DNA from: RPQJ01 sp963707145
GTDB taxonomy: Bacteria > Pseudomonadota > Gammaproteobacteria > Steroidobacterales > Steroidobacteraceae
Direction: 5' to 3'
DNA length: 64,000 bases
Assembly: GCA_963707145.1 (NCBI GenBank)
Contig: CAVPOQ010000009.1
Coordinates: forward strand, 186,001 to 250,000
This document shows positions 1 to 8,326 of this stretch, in pieces. The number at the start of each line of letters is the position of its first letter. Positions within the stretch are counted from its first letter, which is position 1. Position numbers and translations under genes: made by a program. The notes below the pieces were generated by a model. The model made no database searches and was not told the DNA's origin. It saw only the letters and a list, made by a program, of their open reading frames with translations.

Positions 1-545
1 AGCAGCAGCTGATCTGGGTGCCGTTCCTCGGGCTGGCGTGGTGGGCGCTCGATTTCCCCTTCATGCGCCGGTACACCGCCGCCCACCTCGCCCAGCACCC
101 CGAGGACCGCGGCAAGGACCTCGAGGCCACGCGCCGTGCCTGCGAGAAGTTCCGGCTGATCCCCACCTCAGTGATGAACTTCGTCGAGGGCACGCGCTTC
201 ACGCCGGCGAAGCACGCGGCGATGAAGTCGCCGTACCGGCACCTGCTGCCGCCGCGCGCCGGCGGCGTGTCCTTCGTGCTCTCCGCCATGGGGGGCATGC
301 TGCACTCGAAGCTCGACGTCACGATCGCCTACACGACGGGCACCCCGACGCTCTGGGATCTGTGCTGCGGCCGGGTGGGCCGCGTGATCGTCGACGTGCG
401 CCGCCGCCCGATCGAGGCCTGGCTGTCGGCCGGCGACTACTCCGAGGATCCGGCCTTTCGCGCGCGCTTCCAGGCCTGGCTCGCCGCCGTGTGGACCGAG
501 AAGGACGCGCTGCTCGAGCGGTTGCTGGCGAAGACCGCGCCGTGA
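1..545 (+). CDS. Acyltransferase, PlsC/YihG-like, C-terminal part (5' end outside window)
   Basis: The open frame runs from the window edge (first full codon at 3) to TGA at 543-545, so the true start lies upstream. The visible ~180 residues contain NFVEGTRF, the EGTR acyl-acceptor motif of 1-acyl-glycerol-3-phosphate acyltransferases, followed about 30 residues later by the LPPRAGGV block and a hydrophobic stretch. The HX4D catalytic motif would be in the missing part. Overall spacing resembles the YihG/PRK14014-type inner-membrane acyltransferases that acylate lysophosphatidic acid or related lipids. The stop overlaps the GTG start of the next gene, a thioesterase, which suggests co-translation in an acyl-lipid operon. 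Family is well supported; substrate is inferred. Confidence 0.85.
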   Translation, partial: QQLIWVPFLGLAWWALDFPFMRRYTAAHLAQHPEDRGKDLEATRRACEKFRLIPTSVMNFVEGTRFTPAKHAAMKSPYRHLLPPRAGGVSFVLSAMGGMLHSKLDVTIAYTTGTPTLWDLCCGRVGRVIVDVRRRPIEAWLSAGDYSEDPAFRARFQAWLAAVWTEKDALLERLLAKTAP

Positions 546-1024
546 GCTGGGACCTGCCGTCGCCGTTCGTCCACGAGCGCGTCGCGGTGCACACCGAGAT
601 CGACGGCTACGGCCACGTGAACAACGTCGTCTACCTCGCCTGGCTCGACGACTGCGCCTGGGCGCACTCGACCTCCCGCGGGCTGCCGCCGGAGCTGTGC
701 CGGCACTTGAACCGCGGCATGGCCGTATGGCGCACGCAGGTCCACTACATCGGCGCCGCCTACGAGGGCAACCGCGTCGAGGTGGCCACCTGGCCGGTGC
801 TGAACGACGGCCGGCTGCGCATCGACCGGCGCTTCCAGATCCGTCGGGCCGCGGACGGGCAGACGCTGCTGCGGGCGCTGATCCACTACGTCTGCATCGA
901 CCTCGAAACCGGCCGGGCGAAACGGATGCCCCCGGAGTTCACGAACTATACGGTTGCGCCGGACGTGGCCGAGGCGATGGCGAGCGCGACCGAGCCCTTC
1001 CAGCCCGGCGTCGAGCCGCGCTGA
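542..1024 (+). CDS. Acyl-CoA thioesterase, 4HBT/YbgC-like hotdog fold
   Basis: The 160-residue product has the hotdog signature near its N-terminus: TEIDGYGHVNNVVYLAWLDD. This matches the D-x-x-G-H-V-N-N-x-x-Y motif of 4-hydroxybenzoyl-CoA thioesterase/YbgC proteins, where the first acidic residue is catalytic. Length is normal for the family. The start is taken as GTG at 542 because it overlaps the upstream stop by 4 bases (GTGA) and begins just ahead of conserved sequence. It probably hydrolyses acyl-CoA thioesters in the cytoplasm; substrate chain length cannot be told. A short perfect hairpin (7-bp stem, GCCGCGC/GCGCGGC) straddles the stop codon. Confidence 0.85.
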   Translation: MSWDLPSPFVHERVAVHTEIDGYGHVNNVVYLAWLDDCAWAHSTSRGLPPELCRHLNRGMAVWRTQVHYIGAAYEGNRVEVATWPVLNDGRLRIDRRFQIRRAADGQTLLRALIHYVCIDLETGRAKRMPPEFTNYTVAPDVAEAMASATEPFQPGVEPR

Positions 1025-1082
1025 GCGCGGCCGCCGGGCCAGCGCGCGATTCGATCGATTCACGCAGACACCGGAGAACGCG

Positions 1083-1966
1083 ATGCACGACCAGTGGACC
1101 GGACCGGAACTCGACTCGCTGATCGGTCGCACGGCGCTCACGCGCCGCGAGATGCTGGTGAGTTCGCTGGCGGTGGGCTTCGCCGCCGCGGCGTTGCCGG
1201 TGCGCGCCGACACGCTCGTCAGCACGACGTCCGAGGGCCTGACCGCGGGCGAGGTGAAGATCCCCGTGGCCGACGGCGAGATCCCGGCCTACCGCGCCAT
1301 GCCCGCGAAGGGCGGCCCGTTCCCGGTGGTGCTGGTGGTGCAGGAGATCTTCGGCGTGCACGAGCACATCAAGGACGTGTGCCGGCGCTTCGCGAAGGAA
1401 GGTCACTGCGCCGTCGCGCCCGAGCTCTACGCGCGCCAGGGCGACGTCTCGAAGCTCACCGACTACAAGGAGATCTTCGCGCAGGTGGTCTCCAAGGTGC
1501 CGGACGCGCAGGTCATGTCGGACCTGGACGCGGCGGCGGCCTGGGCCGCGAAGTCGAGCTCGGGCGATGCGGCGCGCCTGGGCGTCACCGGCTTCTGCTG
1601 GGGCGGGCGCATCACGTGGCTGTATGCCGCGCACAACCCGGGGCTCAAGGCCGGGGTCGCGTGGTATGGCCGTCTCACCGGGCAGCCGAGCGAGCTGCAA
1701 CCGAAGTACCCGATCGACGTGGTCGCCGAGCTCAAGGCGCCGGTGCTCGGCCTCTACGGCGGGCAGGACCAGGGCATCCCGCTCGAGGATGTCGAGAAGA
1801 TGCGCGCCGCGCTCGCCGCCGCGAAGCAGCCTTCCGAGATCGTCGTGTTCCCGGACGCGCCGCACGGCTTCCACGCCGACTACCGGCCGAGCTACCGCGC
1901 GCGGCGACGCGGCAGGAGGCCTGGCGCCAGTGCCTCGCGTGGTTCCGCAGGCACGGCGCCGGCTAG
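1083..1966 (+). CDS. Tat-exported dienelactone hydrolase family protein (frame break near 1900)
   Basis: An alpha/beta hydrolase of the DLH family. The N-terminus carries a twin-arginine signal (TRREMLVSSLAVGFAAAALP, then an ARA-like cleavage region), so periplasmic export by Tat is expected. The catalytic triad is visible: Cys in GFCWGG (about residue 172), Asp in GGQDQG (about 229) and His in PHGFH (about 261). After DYRPSYR the starting frame drifts into basic nonsense. The expected family tail (TRQEAWRQCLAWFRRHGAG) continues in another frame to TAG at 1964-1966, so one base seems to be missing near 1897. Repaired length is about 294 residues. It ends convergently with the TonB receptor, overlapping it by 4 bases. 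Confidence 0.85.
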
Positions 1967-4185
1967 TAACGCCACTGCACGCCGACGTTCGGGATCAGCG
2001 GCAGCCAGTCGCGATACTCGCGGTCGAGGACGAGGAGTCCGCCCTCGTCCTCGTAGTCGAGGTCGGTGCAGCAGTGATTGGCGCGGTTCGTGGCGTTGGT
2101 CGCCTCGGCGAACACCGTGAGTTCGCTGTGCCGCAGCGCGAAGTCGCGGCTCACGCGCAGGTCGAGCGAACCATAGCCGCCGTAGCGTGAGGCGTTGCGG
2201 GGCCCGAGCGCGATGCTCGCGTCGGGCGACGACGCGTCCACGACGTAGGCCGGCGTGGTCGGCCAGCCCGTACGCCAGGCGAACGCAGCGGTGACCTGCC
2301 ACGGCCCGGGCGACCACGTGACGCCGATGCCGAGCGAGTGGGTCTGGTCCCAGCCGCGGCGGGTGTCCTTGCCGTCCTCGCGGTCGGTCACACGGGACCA
2401 CGCGTAGCTCAGCCAGCCGTTCCAGGGGCCGTCGCCCTTGTGGGTGAGCAGCCCCTCCACGCCCTCGGCGCGTGCGGAGTCCGGCGCGATGCGCACGCGG
2501 TCCCAGCGCAGCTCCGGCACCAGCGACAGCGGGTCGTACAGGCTCTCGTAGCGCGGCATCAGCTCGCGGTAGTCCTTGCGGTAGGCCTCGACGCGCAATG
2601 ACCAGTCCGCCGCCAGGGACCGCTCCAGGCCCAGGATCGCGTGGTCCGAGGACTGGGCGGGCTGGAACTGGTCGATGCCATCCTCGACCTGAAGCTCGTT
2701 GATGCCCTGGAACTGCTGGTATCGGCCCCAGCTCGCGCGAAGCATCGTCGCCGCGTTCAGTTCCCAGGCAAGGTTGATGCGCGGGCTCCATTGGTCGTCG
2801 GAGTCCGGGCTGTAATTCTGCTCGGCCCAGCGCAGGCCGAACTCCGCGGCGAGGGCCGGCGTCAGCAGGATGCGGCTGGTGAGGTAGGCGGACACGTGAT
2901 TCCCCGAGGGCTGCGGTTCCGCCGCGTAGGTGTTCTCCTCGGTTGTGCTCTGCGGGAACGGATAGCCCGCGTCGAAAACCACCGCGCTCTCGTAGTCGTA
3001 GTCGGCGGACTGCCCGCGCATCTCGGCGCCGAAGCGGTGCAGCCAGCGCTCCGTGCGCCACGTGCCATCGAGCTTCAGCGCCAGCACGTCGTAGCGACGG
3101 TCGTCGTCCACGGCGCCGACGCGGTTGCCGGGATCGAACACCTGGCCCGTGCGTTCCGAGTGCACCTGCGTGTAGGAGGCGACCGCGCGACCCCCGAGGG
3201 CGTCCGAGAACTCGTGCTCCAGCACGGCCCAGTAGTACTCGTTGCGGTACTCGGCCTCCGCCGCCTCGAACTGCGCATCGTTCTGCACGTCGAGCCGGTC
3301 GTTCGCGAGCAGTGCGTACAGGCTGCCGCGCGTGGCGGGTCCGAACTCCCAGTCCACGCGGGCGAAGCCGTCGAGGTAGTTCGACTCGCCGATCTCGGCG
3401 TCGACGAGGTCCGACGCCTCGTCGAGGTTGCTGCGCCGGATCGAGGCGAGCCACTGCCCCCTGCCCGCGGCGAAGCGCTGCGACGCGAGCCCGCTCACGT
3501 GGAACATGCTCAGCCCCAGCTCGTAGTAGGCGTCGGCTTCCGGTCGCACCGACCGCCCGTCGATCACGGCGCTCATGCGGTCGCCGTACTCGGCCGTGAA
3601 TCCGCCGGCGTGCACGTCGAGCCCGCTGAGGATGCGCGGATCGAGAACGCTGACGGGACTGAGCAGCAGGCGCAGGTGGAACGGCTCATACAGCGTCAGG
3701 CCGTCGAAGATCACCTGCGTTTCGTCGGCCACGCCGCCGCGGATGTAGGCGAGGCCGGAGAGGCCATTGCTCGCGGCGCCCGGCAGACGGTGCACGGCCT
3801 TCAGCGAGTCGTCAGCGAGGCGCGGCAGCCCCTCGATCTGGTCCTGGGTGAACAGCGTGTGCGCATCGGGCACGTCGGAAGCCAGCGAGAAGCGGCTCGC
3901 GGCGACGACGATTTCCTCGAGCGGAGTGACGATGGTGGTCGCAGCCTGCGGCGGCGCCGAGGCAACCGACGCAGCCGGTACCGCCGGCGCAGCGCGGACG
4001 ATGGCGTAGCTGTCCTTGCCCACGTGCTCCGCCCGCAGGCCATGCGGGGTGAGCACCTGCCGCAGCACGTCCGCGGGCGTCCTGGCCGTGGGTTCGGTGT
4101 CGACGCGCAGCGAGGCGGGGACCGTCTCACTGCTGTAGATCAGGTTGAGGCCCTGGGTGCCGAGCTCGTGCAGCACGTCTTCCAC
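1963..4185 (-). CDS. TonB-dependent receptor with N-terminal STN signalling domain
   Basis: An outer-membrane active-transport receptor. The order seen is: an STN domain at the start (SVEDVLHELGTQGLNLIYSS through SYAIVRA), a plug domain (DQIEGLPRL ... YIRGGVADETQVIFDGL ... AEYGDRMSAVID), then a long beta-barrel rich in aromatic, Asp and Asn residues, ending in the aromatic terminal residue expected for OMPs (GVQWRY). The STN domain and the FecR and sigma genes just upstream mark it as a transducer receptor. GTG 4185 is the longest open start. In frame upstream, however, sequence reads like a signal peptide (LRLAACAAALLVGAAALAAG) with no start codon. A lost or shifted start near 4312 is likely. 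Ligand (siderophore, carbohydrate or other) unknown. Confidence 0.9.
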   Translation of the reverse strand: MEDVLHELGTQGLNLIYSSETVPASLRVDTEPTARTPADVLRQVLTPHGLRAEHVGKDSYAIVRAAPAVPAASVASAPPQAATTIVTPLEEIVVAASRFSLASDVPDAHTLFTQDQIEGLPRLADDSLKAVHRLPGAASNGLSGLAYIRGGVADETQVIFDGLTLYEPFHLRLLLSPVSVLDPRILSGLDVHAGGFTAEYGDRMSAVIDGRSVRPEADAYYELGLSMFHVSGLASQRFAAGRGQWLASIRRSNLDEASDLVDAEIGESNYLDGFARVDWEFGPATRGSLYALLANDRLDVQNDAQFEAAEAEYRNEYYWAVLEHEFSDALGGRAVASYTQVHSERTGQVFDPGNRVGAVDDDRRYDVLALKLDGTWRTERWLHRFGAEMRGQSADYDYESAVVFDAGYPFPQSTTEENTYAAEPQPSGNHVSAYLTSRILLTPALAAEFGLRWAEQNYSPDSDDQWSPRINLAWELNAATMLRASWGRYQQFQGINELQVEDGIDQFQPAQSSDHAILGLERSLAADWSLRVEAYRKDYRELMPRYESLYDPLSLVPELRWDRVRIAPDSARAEGVEGLLTHKGDGPWNGWLSYAWSRVTDREDGKDTRRGWDQTHSLGIGVTWSPGPWQVTAAFAWRTGWPTTPAYVVDASSPDASIALGPRNASRYGGYGSLDLRVSRDFALRHSELTVFAEATNATNRANHCCTDLDYEDEGGLLVLDREYRDWLPLIPNVGVQWRY

Positions 4186-4366
4186 CGACCGGCCCCGGTA
4201 CGGCGGGCCCGCGGCCAGGGCCGCTGCGCCGACCAGCAGTGCGGCCGCGCAGGCGGCCAGACGCAGCGCGGCTCGAGCGGAGGTGACAGAGGGTGGGACG
4301 GTAGGGCGGCACGGACCGCCCGATGGTAGCCGAGCGCGCCGCCGCCGCCCAACGCGGATGCGCCGC

Positions 4367-5368
4367 TCAGTCGCTCGCGGCCCCCACCCGGATCTGCTCC
4401 GCGCCGATCTCCGGTCGCAGCGACGTGGTCGAGAGCACGGCCGTCACCGCCGCGTCCGGGGCCAGCCCTTCCACCGATCCGCTCAGCGTCACGCTGCGTG
4501 CCTGCCGCCCGGCCTCCGGCGTCGTGTACACGATGGTCCGGCCCGTCTCGCGCGCGGCCCAGGCCAGGAACTCCTCCACCGAGCGGCCCTCGATGCTGAA
4601 GGGCGGGGTGACGCCGGCGATCCACTGCCAGTCCGCGGCGGTCCGCGGCAACGGCGCTCGCGACACGCGGCCGTCGGCAACCGTGAGCTGCTCGCCCGCA
4701 CCGCCGATGGCGCTGCCGGCCGGTCCGTCCAGCGCGACGCGTCCCTCCCGCACGCCCACCTGCAGGCGCGCGCCGTCCACGCGTGCGAAATACTGCGTGC
4801 CGAGGTGGCGGACGCTGCCTGCCGGGGTCTCGAGCTCGAAATCCGCCGCCGGGGCACCCGCGGCCGCGCCGGAGTCCACGAACACGGCGCCCTGCGCCAG
4901 CCTCGCCCGGCCGGAGTCCTCGAACGCGATCCGCGTGTCCGAGTCGAGCCGCAACTCGAGGCCGTTGGCCATGCGCAGCGCCGCGCGCCCGTCGCCGGCA
5001 GTGCGCAGCTGCGCACCTGCGCCAACCGCGCCGTTCGCCGCCACGGTGACCCACGCGCCGTCTCCCTGCGACTGCTGCAATCCGCCTTCGACGCGAACCA
5101 CGGCGGCGATCGTCTCCGGCGGCGCATCGAGAACGGGACGCGCCAGCCAGACGGCGATCCCTGCGACCGCGATGCCGGCCGCCGCCGACCAGACCGTGTA
5201 ACGCCGCCGGCGCTCGCGCGCCGCGACCACGCTGCGCCATTCCGCCGCGACTGCGGCGCGTGCCTCGGCCATCGCCGCGGACGAGACCATGGGCCTCGGG
5301 CCCGCGGCCCGCAGCAGCGCGGCAACCTCCGCCTCGTCGCTCCGGTCGTTCATCTGTTCCTCGTTCAT
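4367..5368 (-). CDS. FecR-family anti-sigma / sigma regulator with C-terminal STN-like domain
   Basis: A 333-residue inner-membrane regulator. The cytoplasmic N-terminal part (MNEEQMNDRSDEAEV) binds the sigma factor, one membrane helix follows (about residues 58-76), and the periplasmic region has the FecR core (VVRVEGGLQQSQGDGAWVTV, then ETPAGSVRHLGTQYFARV). The last ~80 residues (FSIEGRSVEEFLAWAARETG ... LSGSVEGLAPDAAVTAVL) look like a second STN/secretin-type fold, able to talk to the receptor's own STN domain. The start at 5368 follows a clear ribosome site (GAGGGGAACGC) and lies 10 bases after the sigma stop, so both are one operon with the receptor downstream. Confidence 0.9.
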   Translation of the reverse strand: MNEEQMNDRSDEAEVAALLRAAGPRPMVSSAAMAEARAAVAAEWRSVVAARERRRRYTVWSAAAGIAVAGIAVWLARPVLDAPPETIAAVVRVEGGLQQSQGDGAWVTVAANGAVGAGAQLRTAGDGRAALRMANGLELRLDSDTRIAFEDSGRARLAQGAVFVDSGAAAGAPAADFELETPAGSVRHLGTQYFARVDGARLQVGVREGRVALDGPAGSAIGGAGEQLTVADGRVSRAPLPRTAADWQWIAGVTPPFSIEGRSVEEFLAWAARETGRTIVYTTPEAGRQARSVTLSGSVEGLAPDAAVTAVLSTTSLRPEIGAEQIRVGAASD

Positions 5369-5378
5369 GCGTTCCCCC

Positions 5379-5990
5379 TCAGGCCTCGAGCCCGGCCAGC
5401 ACGTCGGCAGCCGACGCACCGAACACGGCTTCGAGGCCGCCCCTGAAGGCCACTCGCGCTCGCGCCAGCAGCGACTGCGCGGCGGTGTGACCGATCCCGA
5501 GTCGATCGCCGATTTCCTCGACCGATCGGCCCTCGACGTATTTCCACTCCAGCGCCTCGCCGTAGCGGCTCGGCAGACGGTCGAGCACGGCGTGCACGAG
5601 GCGCTTCAGTTCCGCGCCGTCGCAGCGGCGCAGCGGGTCATCGCCCGGCGGCGCCTCGATCGACTCGAGGGCGGCGCGGACCTCATCGCTGTCCTCGATC
5701 AGCACCACCTTCTCCGAGCGGCGCCGCTGCGAGCGCACGTGGTCGGCGATCTCGCGGCGGCAGATCTGGCACAGCCACGTGAACAGCGCGGCCTCGCCGC
5801 GCCAGTCACCGAGCTTGCGCATCGCCTTGATCAGCGTCCCCTGCACGACGTCCTTGGCTACGTCCTCGTCGCGCCCGAGGCGCGGCAGCGCGAACCGGTA
5901 GATGCGCGGGAAGTAGGCCTCGAAGAACGCCGTGAAGGCGCGTTCCTCCCCCGCGAGCATCCGCCGTACCAGTTCGGTGTCGTCGTCCAA
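5379..5990 (-). CDS. ECF RNA polymerase sigma factor, FecI-like context
   Basis: A 203-residue sigma-70 family protein with region 2 (FFEAYFPRIYRFALPRLGRD, DVVQGTLIKAMRKL, WLCQICRREIADH) and region 4 (LDRLPSRYGEALEWKYVEGRSVEEIGDRLG, with helix-turn-helix IGHTAAQSLLARAR). Lack of regions 1 and 3 marks it as ECF. It is followed by a FecR gene and a STN-containing TonB receptor, so it most likely turns on the receptor gene when the ligand is bound outside. The start is a TTG at 5990; an in-frame TAA lies a few codons upstream, so no longer protein is possible. A GAGG-like ribosome site sits about 8 bases before it. Confidence 0.9.
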   Translation of the reverse strand: MDDDTELVRRMLAGEERAFTAFFEAYFPRIYRFALPRLGRDEDVAKDVVQGTLIKAMRKLGDWRGEAALFTWLCQICRREIADHVRSQRRRSEKVVLIEDSDEVRAALESIEAPPGDDPLRRCDGAELKRLVHAVLDRLPSRYGEALEWKYVEGRSVEEIGDRLGIGHTAAQSLLARARVAFRGGLEAVFGASAADVLAGLEA

Positions 5991-6206
5991 GCGCAGACCT
6001 CGGCTCTCTCGTGCCCATTAGACGGCGGCCGGGATGCAAATCAATCGCAGCGGCCGCGGCCGGCGTGTGCCGTGCGGCCAACACATTGTTTTGATTCGGG
6101 TTTCAACTTCACGGCGACAGTCGCGATTGGTTTTGCCCGCCCCCGGCGTCTAACGGTGCATTGCGGGTCAATGGCCCGCGGTCACCCCGCCCCCCTGGAG
6201 ACCGAC

Positions 6207-6833
6207 GTGACGCCAGCGACCGCCACCTGCCCGCCTGCCGACCACCACCGCACGTTCGGCCGGACCTTGCGTCTCGCGGAGGTCCGCTCAGGCTCGCCCG
6301 ACCGGCCGCAGCTTGAGGCTTTCGTCGCCGACGCCTTCCGCCGGCGGCACGACGCCACGGTGGAGAGCTTCATGCCGACGTTGCTGTCGTTCCGCGACGG
6401 TGCCGGCGACCTGCGTGGGGTGATCGGGCTGCGCGATGCCGCGCGCCAGCCGCTGTACCTCGAGCAGTACCTCGAGCAGCCGGTCGAGGCCGCGATCGCT
6501 GCGGCCTCCGGCCAGCCGGTCGAGCGCCGCCAGGTCGTCGAGGTCGGCAACCTCGCCGGCACCAACTGCCGCACCGCGATGCGCATGGTCGCCGCGCTCC
6601 CGGCCTACCTGCTCGCCAACGACTACCAGTGGATCGTGTTCACGGCGACGAATGCCGTGCGCGGCATCCTGCAGGGCTTCGGCGCGCCGCTCGTCGAACT
6701 CGCCCGGGCCGACGGCTCGCGCGTGGCGAACGGTCCCGACCGCTGGGGCCGCTACTACGACACCGACCCCCGCGTACTCGCGGGCTACCTCCCCGCCAGC
6801 CGGCGCATTCCCGGCTTCAACGGCGGCGCATGA
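6207..6833 (+). CDS. Thermostable-hemolysin family protein (GNAT/autoinducer-synthase-like fold)
   Basis: A 208-residue protein of the thermostable hemolysin family (Pfam PF12261, recognised from EVGNLAGTNCRTAMRMV and the block TNAVRGILQGFGAPLVELAR). Despite its name, the family is predicted to have an acyltransferase-like fold related to GNAT and LuxI-type synthases, so an enzymatic role is more plausible than lysis. No signal peptide or membrane span is seen. The start chosen is GTG 6207, preceded by TGGAG at good spacing; ATG 6171 is in frame and possible. Its stop overlaps the ATG of the AMP ligase (ATGA). It is the first gene of a tightly packed four-gene cassette, which argues for a shared biosynthetic job. 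Confidence 0.8.
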   Translation: MTPATATCPPADHHRTFGRTLRLAEVRSGSPDRPQLEAFVADAFRRRHDATVESFMPTLLSFRDGAGDLRGVIGLRDAARQPLYLEQYLEQPVEAAIAAASGQPVERRQVVEVGNLAGTNCRTAMRMVAALPAYLLANDYQWIVFTATNAVRGILQGFGAPLVELARADGSRVANGPDRWGRYYDTDPRVLAGYLPASRRIPGFNGGA

Positions 6834-8314
6834 GTTCCGCTGCAGCGGACGTCGGCCGCCGGGCGCGCGGCGGCGCGGCTCTCGACGACGGGCGCCACGC
6901 GATCGGCCACGACGAACTCGCCGCGCGTGTCGAGGAGGAGGGCGAGTGGCTCGCCGCGCACGGCCAACGCTTCGCACTGCTCGCCGACAACGGCGTCGGC
7001 TGGGCCATCGCCGACCTCGCGCTGCACGCGCGCCGCATGCCTTGCGTGCCGCTGCCGGGCTTCTTTTCCGCGGCACAGCTCGGCCACGCGCTCGACGACG
7101 CGGGCATCGACTGCGTGGTCACCGACGATCCGCGACGCGCCCGCGTCCTGCTGCCGGGCTGGCTCGCGGGCGGCGCGTCCGGTCGCTCGGGGCTCGCGCT
7201 GTTCCGCCGACGGCTCGACGATGCCGCCCGGCCGCCGCTGCCGCCGGGGACTGCGAAGATCACCTACACCTCCGGCAGCACCGGACAGCCGAAGGGCGTC
7301 TGCCTCGGCGCGGAGCAGCTCGAGGCCGTGGCGCGCTCGCTGGCGGCGGCGACCGCGTCGCTCGACATCGAGCGCCACCTCTGCCTGCTCCCGCTCGCGA
7401 CGCTGCTCGAGAACATCGCGGGCATCCACGCACCGCTGCTCGCCGGTGCCACCTGCCTGCTGCCGCCGGCCGAGGTGACCGGCATGAGCTACGCCGGGCC
7501 GGACCCGACGCGGCTGCTGTCCTGCATCGCGCAGGCGCAGCCCCAGAGCATCGTGCTCGTGCCGGAGCTGCTGCGGCTGCTGGTGACGGCCGCCGAGCGC
7601 GGCTGGAAGGTTCCGCGCTCGCTCGAGTTCGTGGCCGTGGGCGGCGCGCCGGTGTCGCTCGATCTGCTCGAGCGCGCCGCAGCGGCGGGCCTGCCCGTCT
7701 ACGAGGGCTATGGGCTCAGTGAATGCGCGTCGGTCGTCTGCCTGAACACGCCGGGGGCGCGGCGCCCCGGCAGCGTCGGCCGCCCGCTGCCGCACGCGCG
7801 CCTGCGCATCGCGGACGACGGCCAGATCATGGTGTCGGGTGTCACGATGCTCGGCTACCTCGGCGACGCGCCGCGCGCGGCGGGCGAGGAATGGGCCACC
7901 GGCGACCTGGGCGAGATCGACGCCGACGGCTACGTCTACGTGCGCGGCCGCCTGCGCAACGTCTTCATCTCGAGCCTCGGCCGCAACGTCGCGCCGGAAT
8001 GGGTCGAGAGCGAGCTCGCGCAGCAGCCGGGCATCCGCCACGTGATGGTGCACGGCGAGGCGCGGCCTCATGCGGTTGCCATCGTCAGCGTCGCGGACCC
8101 GGCCGTGAGCGACGAGCTCATCGAGCGCGGCATCGCCGCGGCGAACGCCCGCCTGCCCGGCTATGCCCAGGTGCGCCGCTGGGTGCGCGCCCCCGAGCCC
8201 TTTGCCTTCGACAACGGCCTGCTGACGTCCAACGGCCGCCTGCGCCGCGCCGAGATCCTGCGTCGCCACGGCGCGCTGCTCGACGCCCTGTACCGGGAAA
8301 CGACCCCTGCCTGA
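6830..8314 (+). CDS. AMP-dependent acyl-acid:CoA synthetase/ligase (ANL superfamily)
   Basis: A 494-residue adenylate-forming enzyme, somewhat shorter than typical long-chain acyl-CoA synthetases. The phosphate-binding loop TYTSGSTGQPKGV lies at about residues 145-157. A5-type motif GYGLSECASVV, the A7/A8 region GDLGEIDADGYVYVRGR and the hinge after it (NVFISSLGRNVAPEWVE) are present. The near-C-terminal lysine expected for adenylation is not certain: the region after AFDNGLLTSNGRLRR matches the usual TxTxKxKR position, but with N/G in place of lysine. Check this before assuming full adenylation activity. It should activate a carboxylic acid, probably fatty, as acyl-AMP or acyl-CoA for the neighbouring oxidase and acyltransferase-like protein. 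Confidence 0.85.
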   Translation: MSSAAADVGRRARGGAALDDGRHAIGHDELAARVEEEGEWLAAHGQRFALLADNGVGWAIADLALHARRMPCVPLPGFFSAAQLGHALDDAGIDCVVTDDPRRARVLLPGWLAGGASGRSGLALFRRRLDDAARPPLPPGTAKITYTSGSTGQPKGVCLGAEQLEAVARSLAAATASLDIERHLCLLPLATLLENIAGIHAPLLAGATCLLPPAEVTGMSYAGPDPTRLLSCIAQAQPQSIVLVPELLRLLVTAAERGWKVPRSLEFVAVGGAPVSLDLLERAAAAGLPVYEGYGLSECASVVCLNTPGARRPGSVGRPLPHARLRIADDGQIMVSGVTMLGYLGDAPRAAGEEWATGDLGEIDADGYVYVRGRLRNVFISSLGRNVAPEWVESELAQQPGIRHVMVHGEARPHAVAIVSVADPAVSDELIERGIAAANARLPGYAQVRRWVRAPEPFAFDNGLLTSNGRLRRAEILRRHGALLDALYRETTPA

Positions 8315-8326
8315 ACGAGGTGACCG

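Noticed and set aside
2641..4329. 562-residue plus-strand frame over the TonB receptor
   Set aside because: Antisense shadow of the receptor; composition Arg/Gly/Val/His-rich and no family match.
5991..6206. ECF or Fur promoter in the divergent gap between the FecI-type sigma gene and the hemolysin-family gene
   Set aside because: GAAACCC followed by AT-rich sequence was the best candidate, but no -10 element fits at 16-17 bases and no Fur-like palindrome is present.
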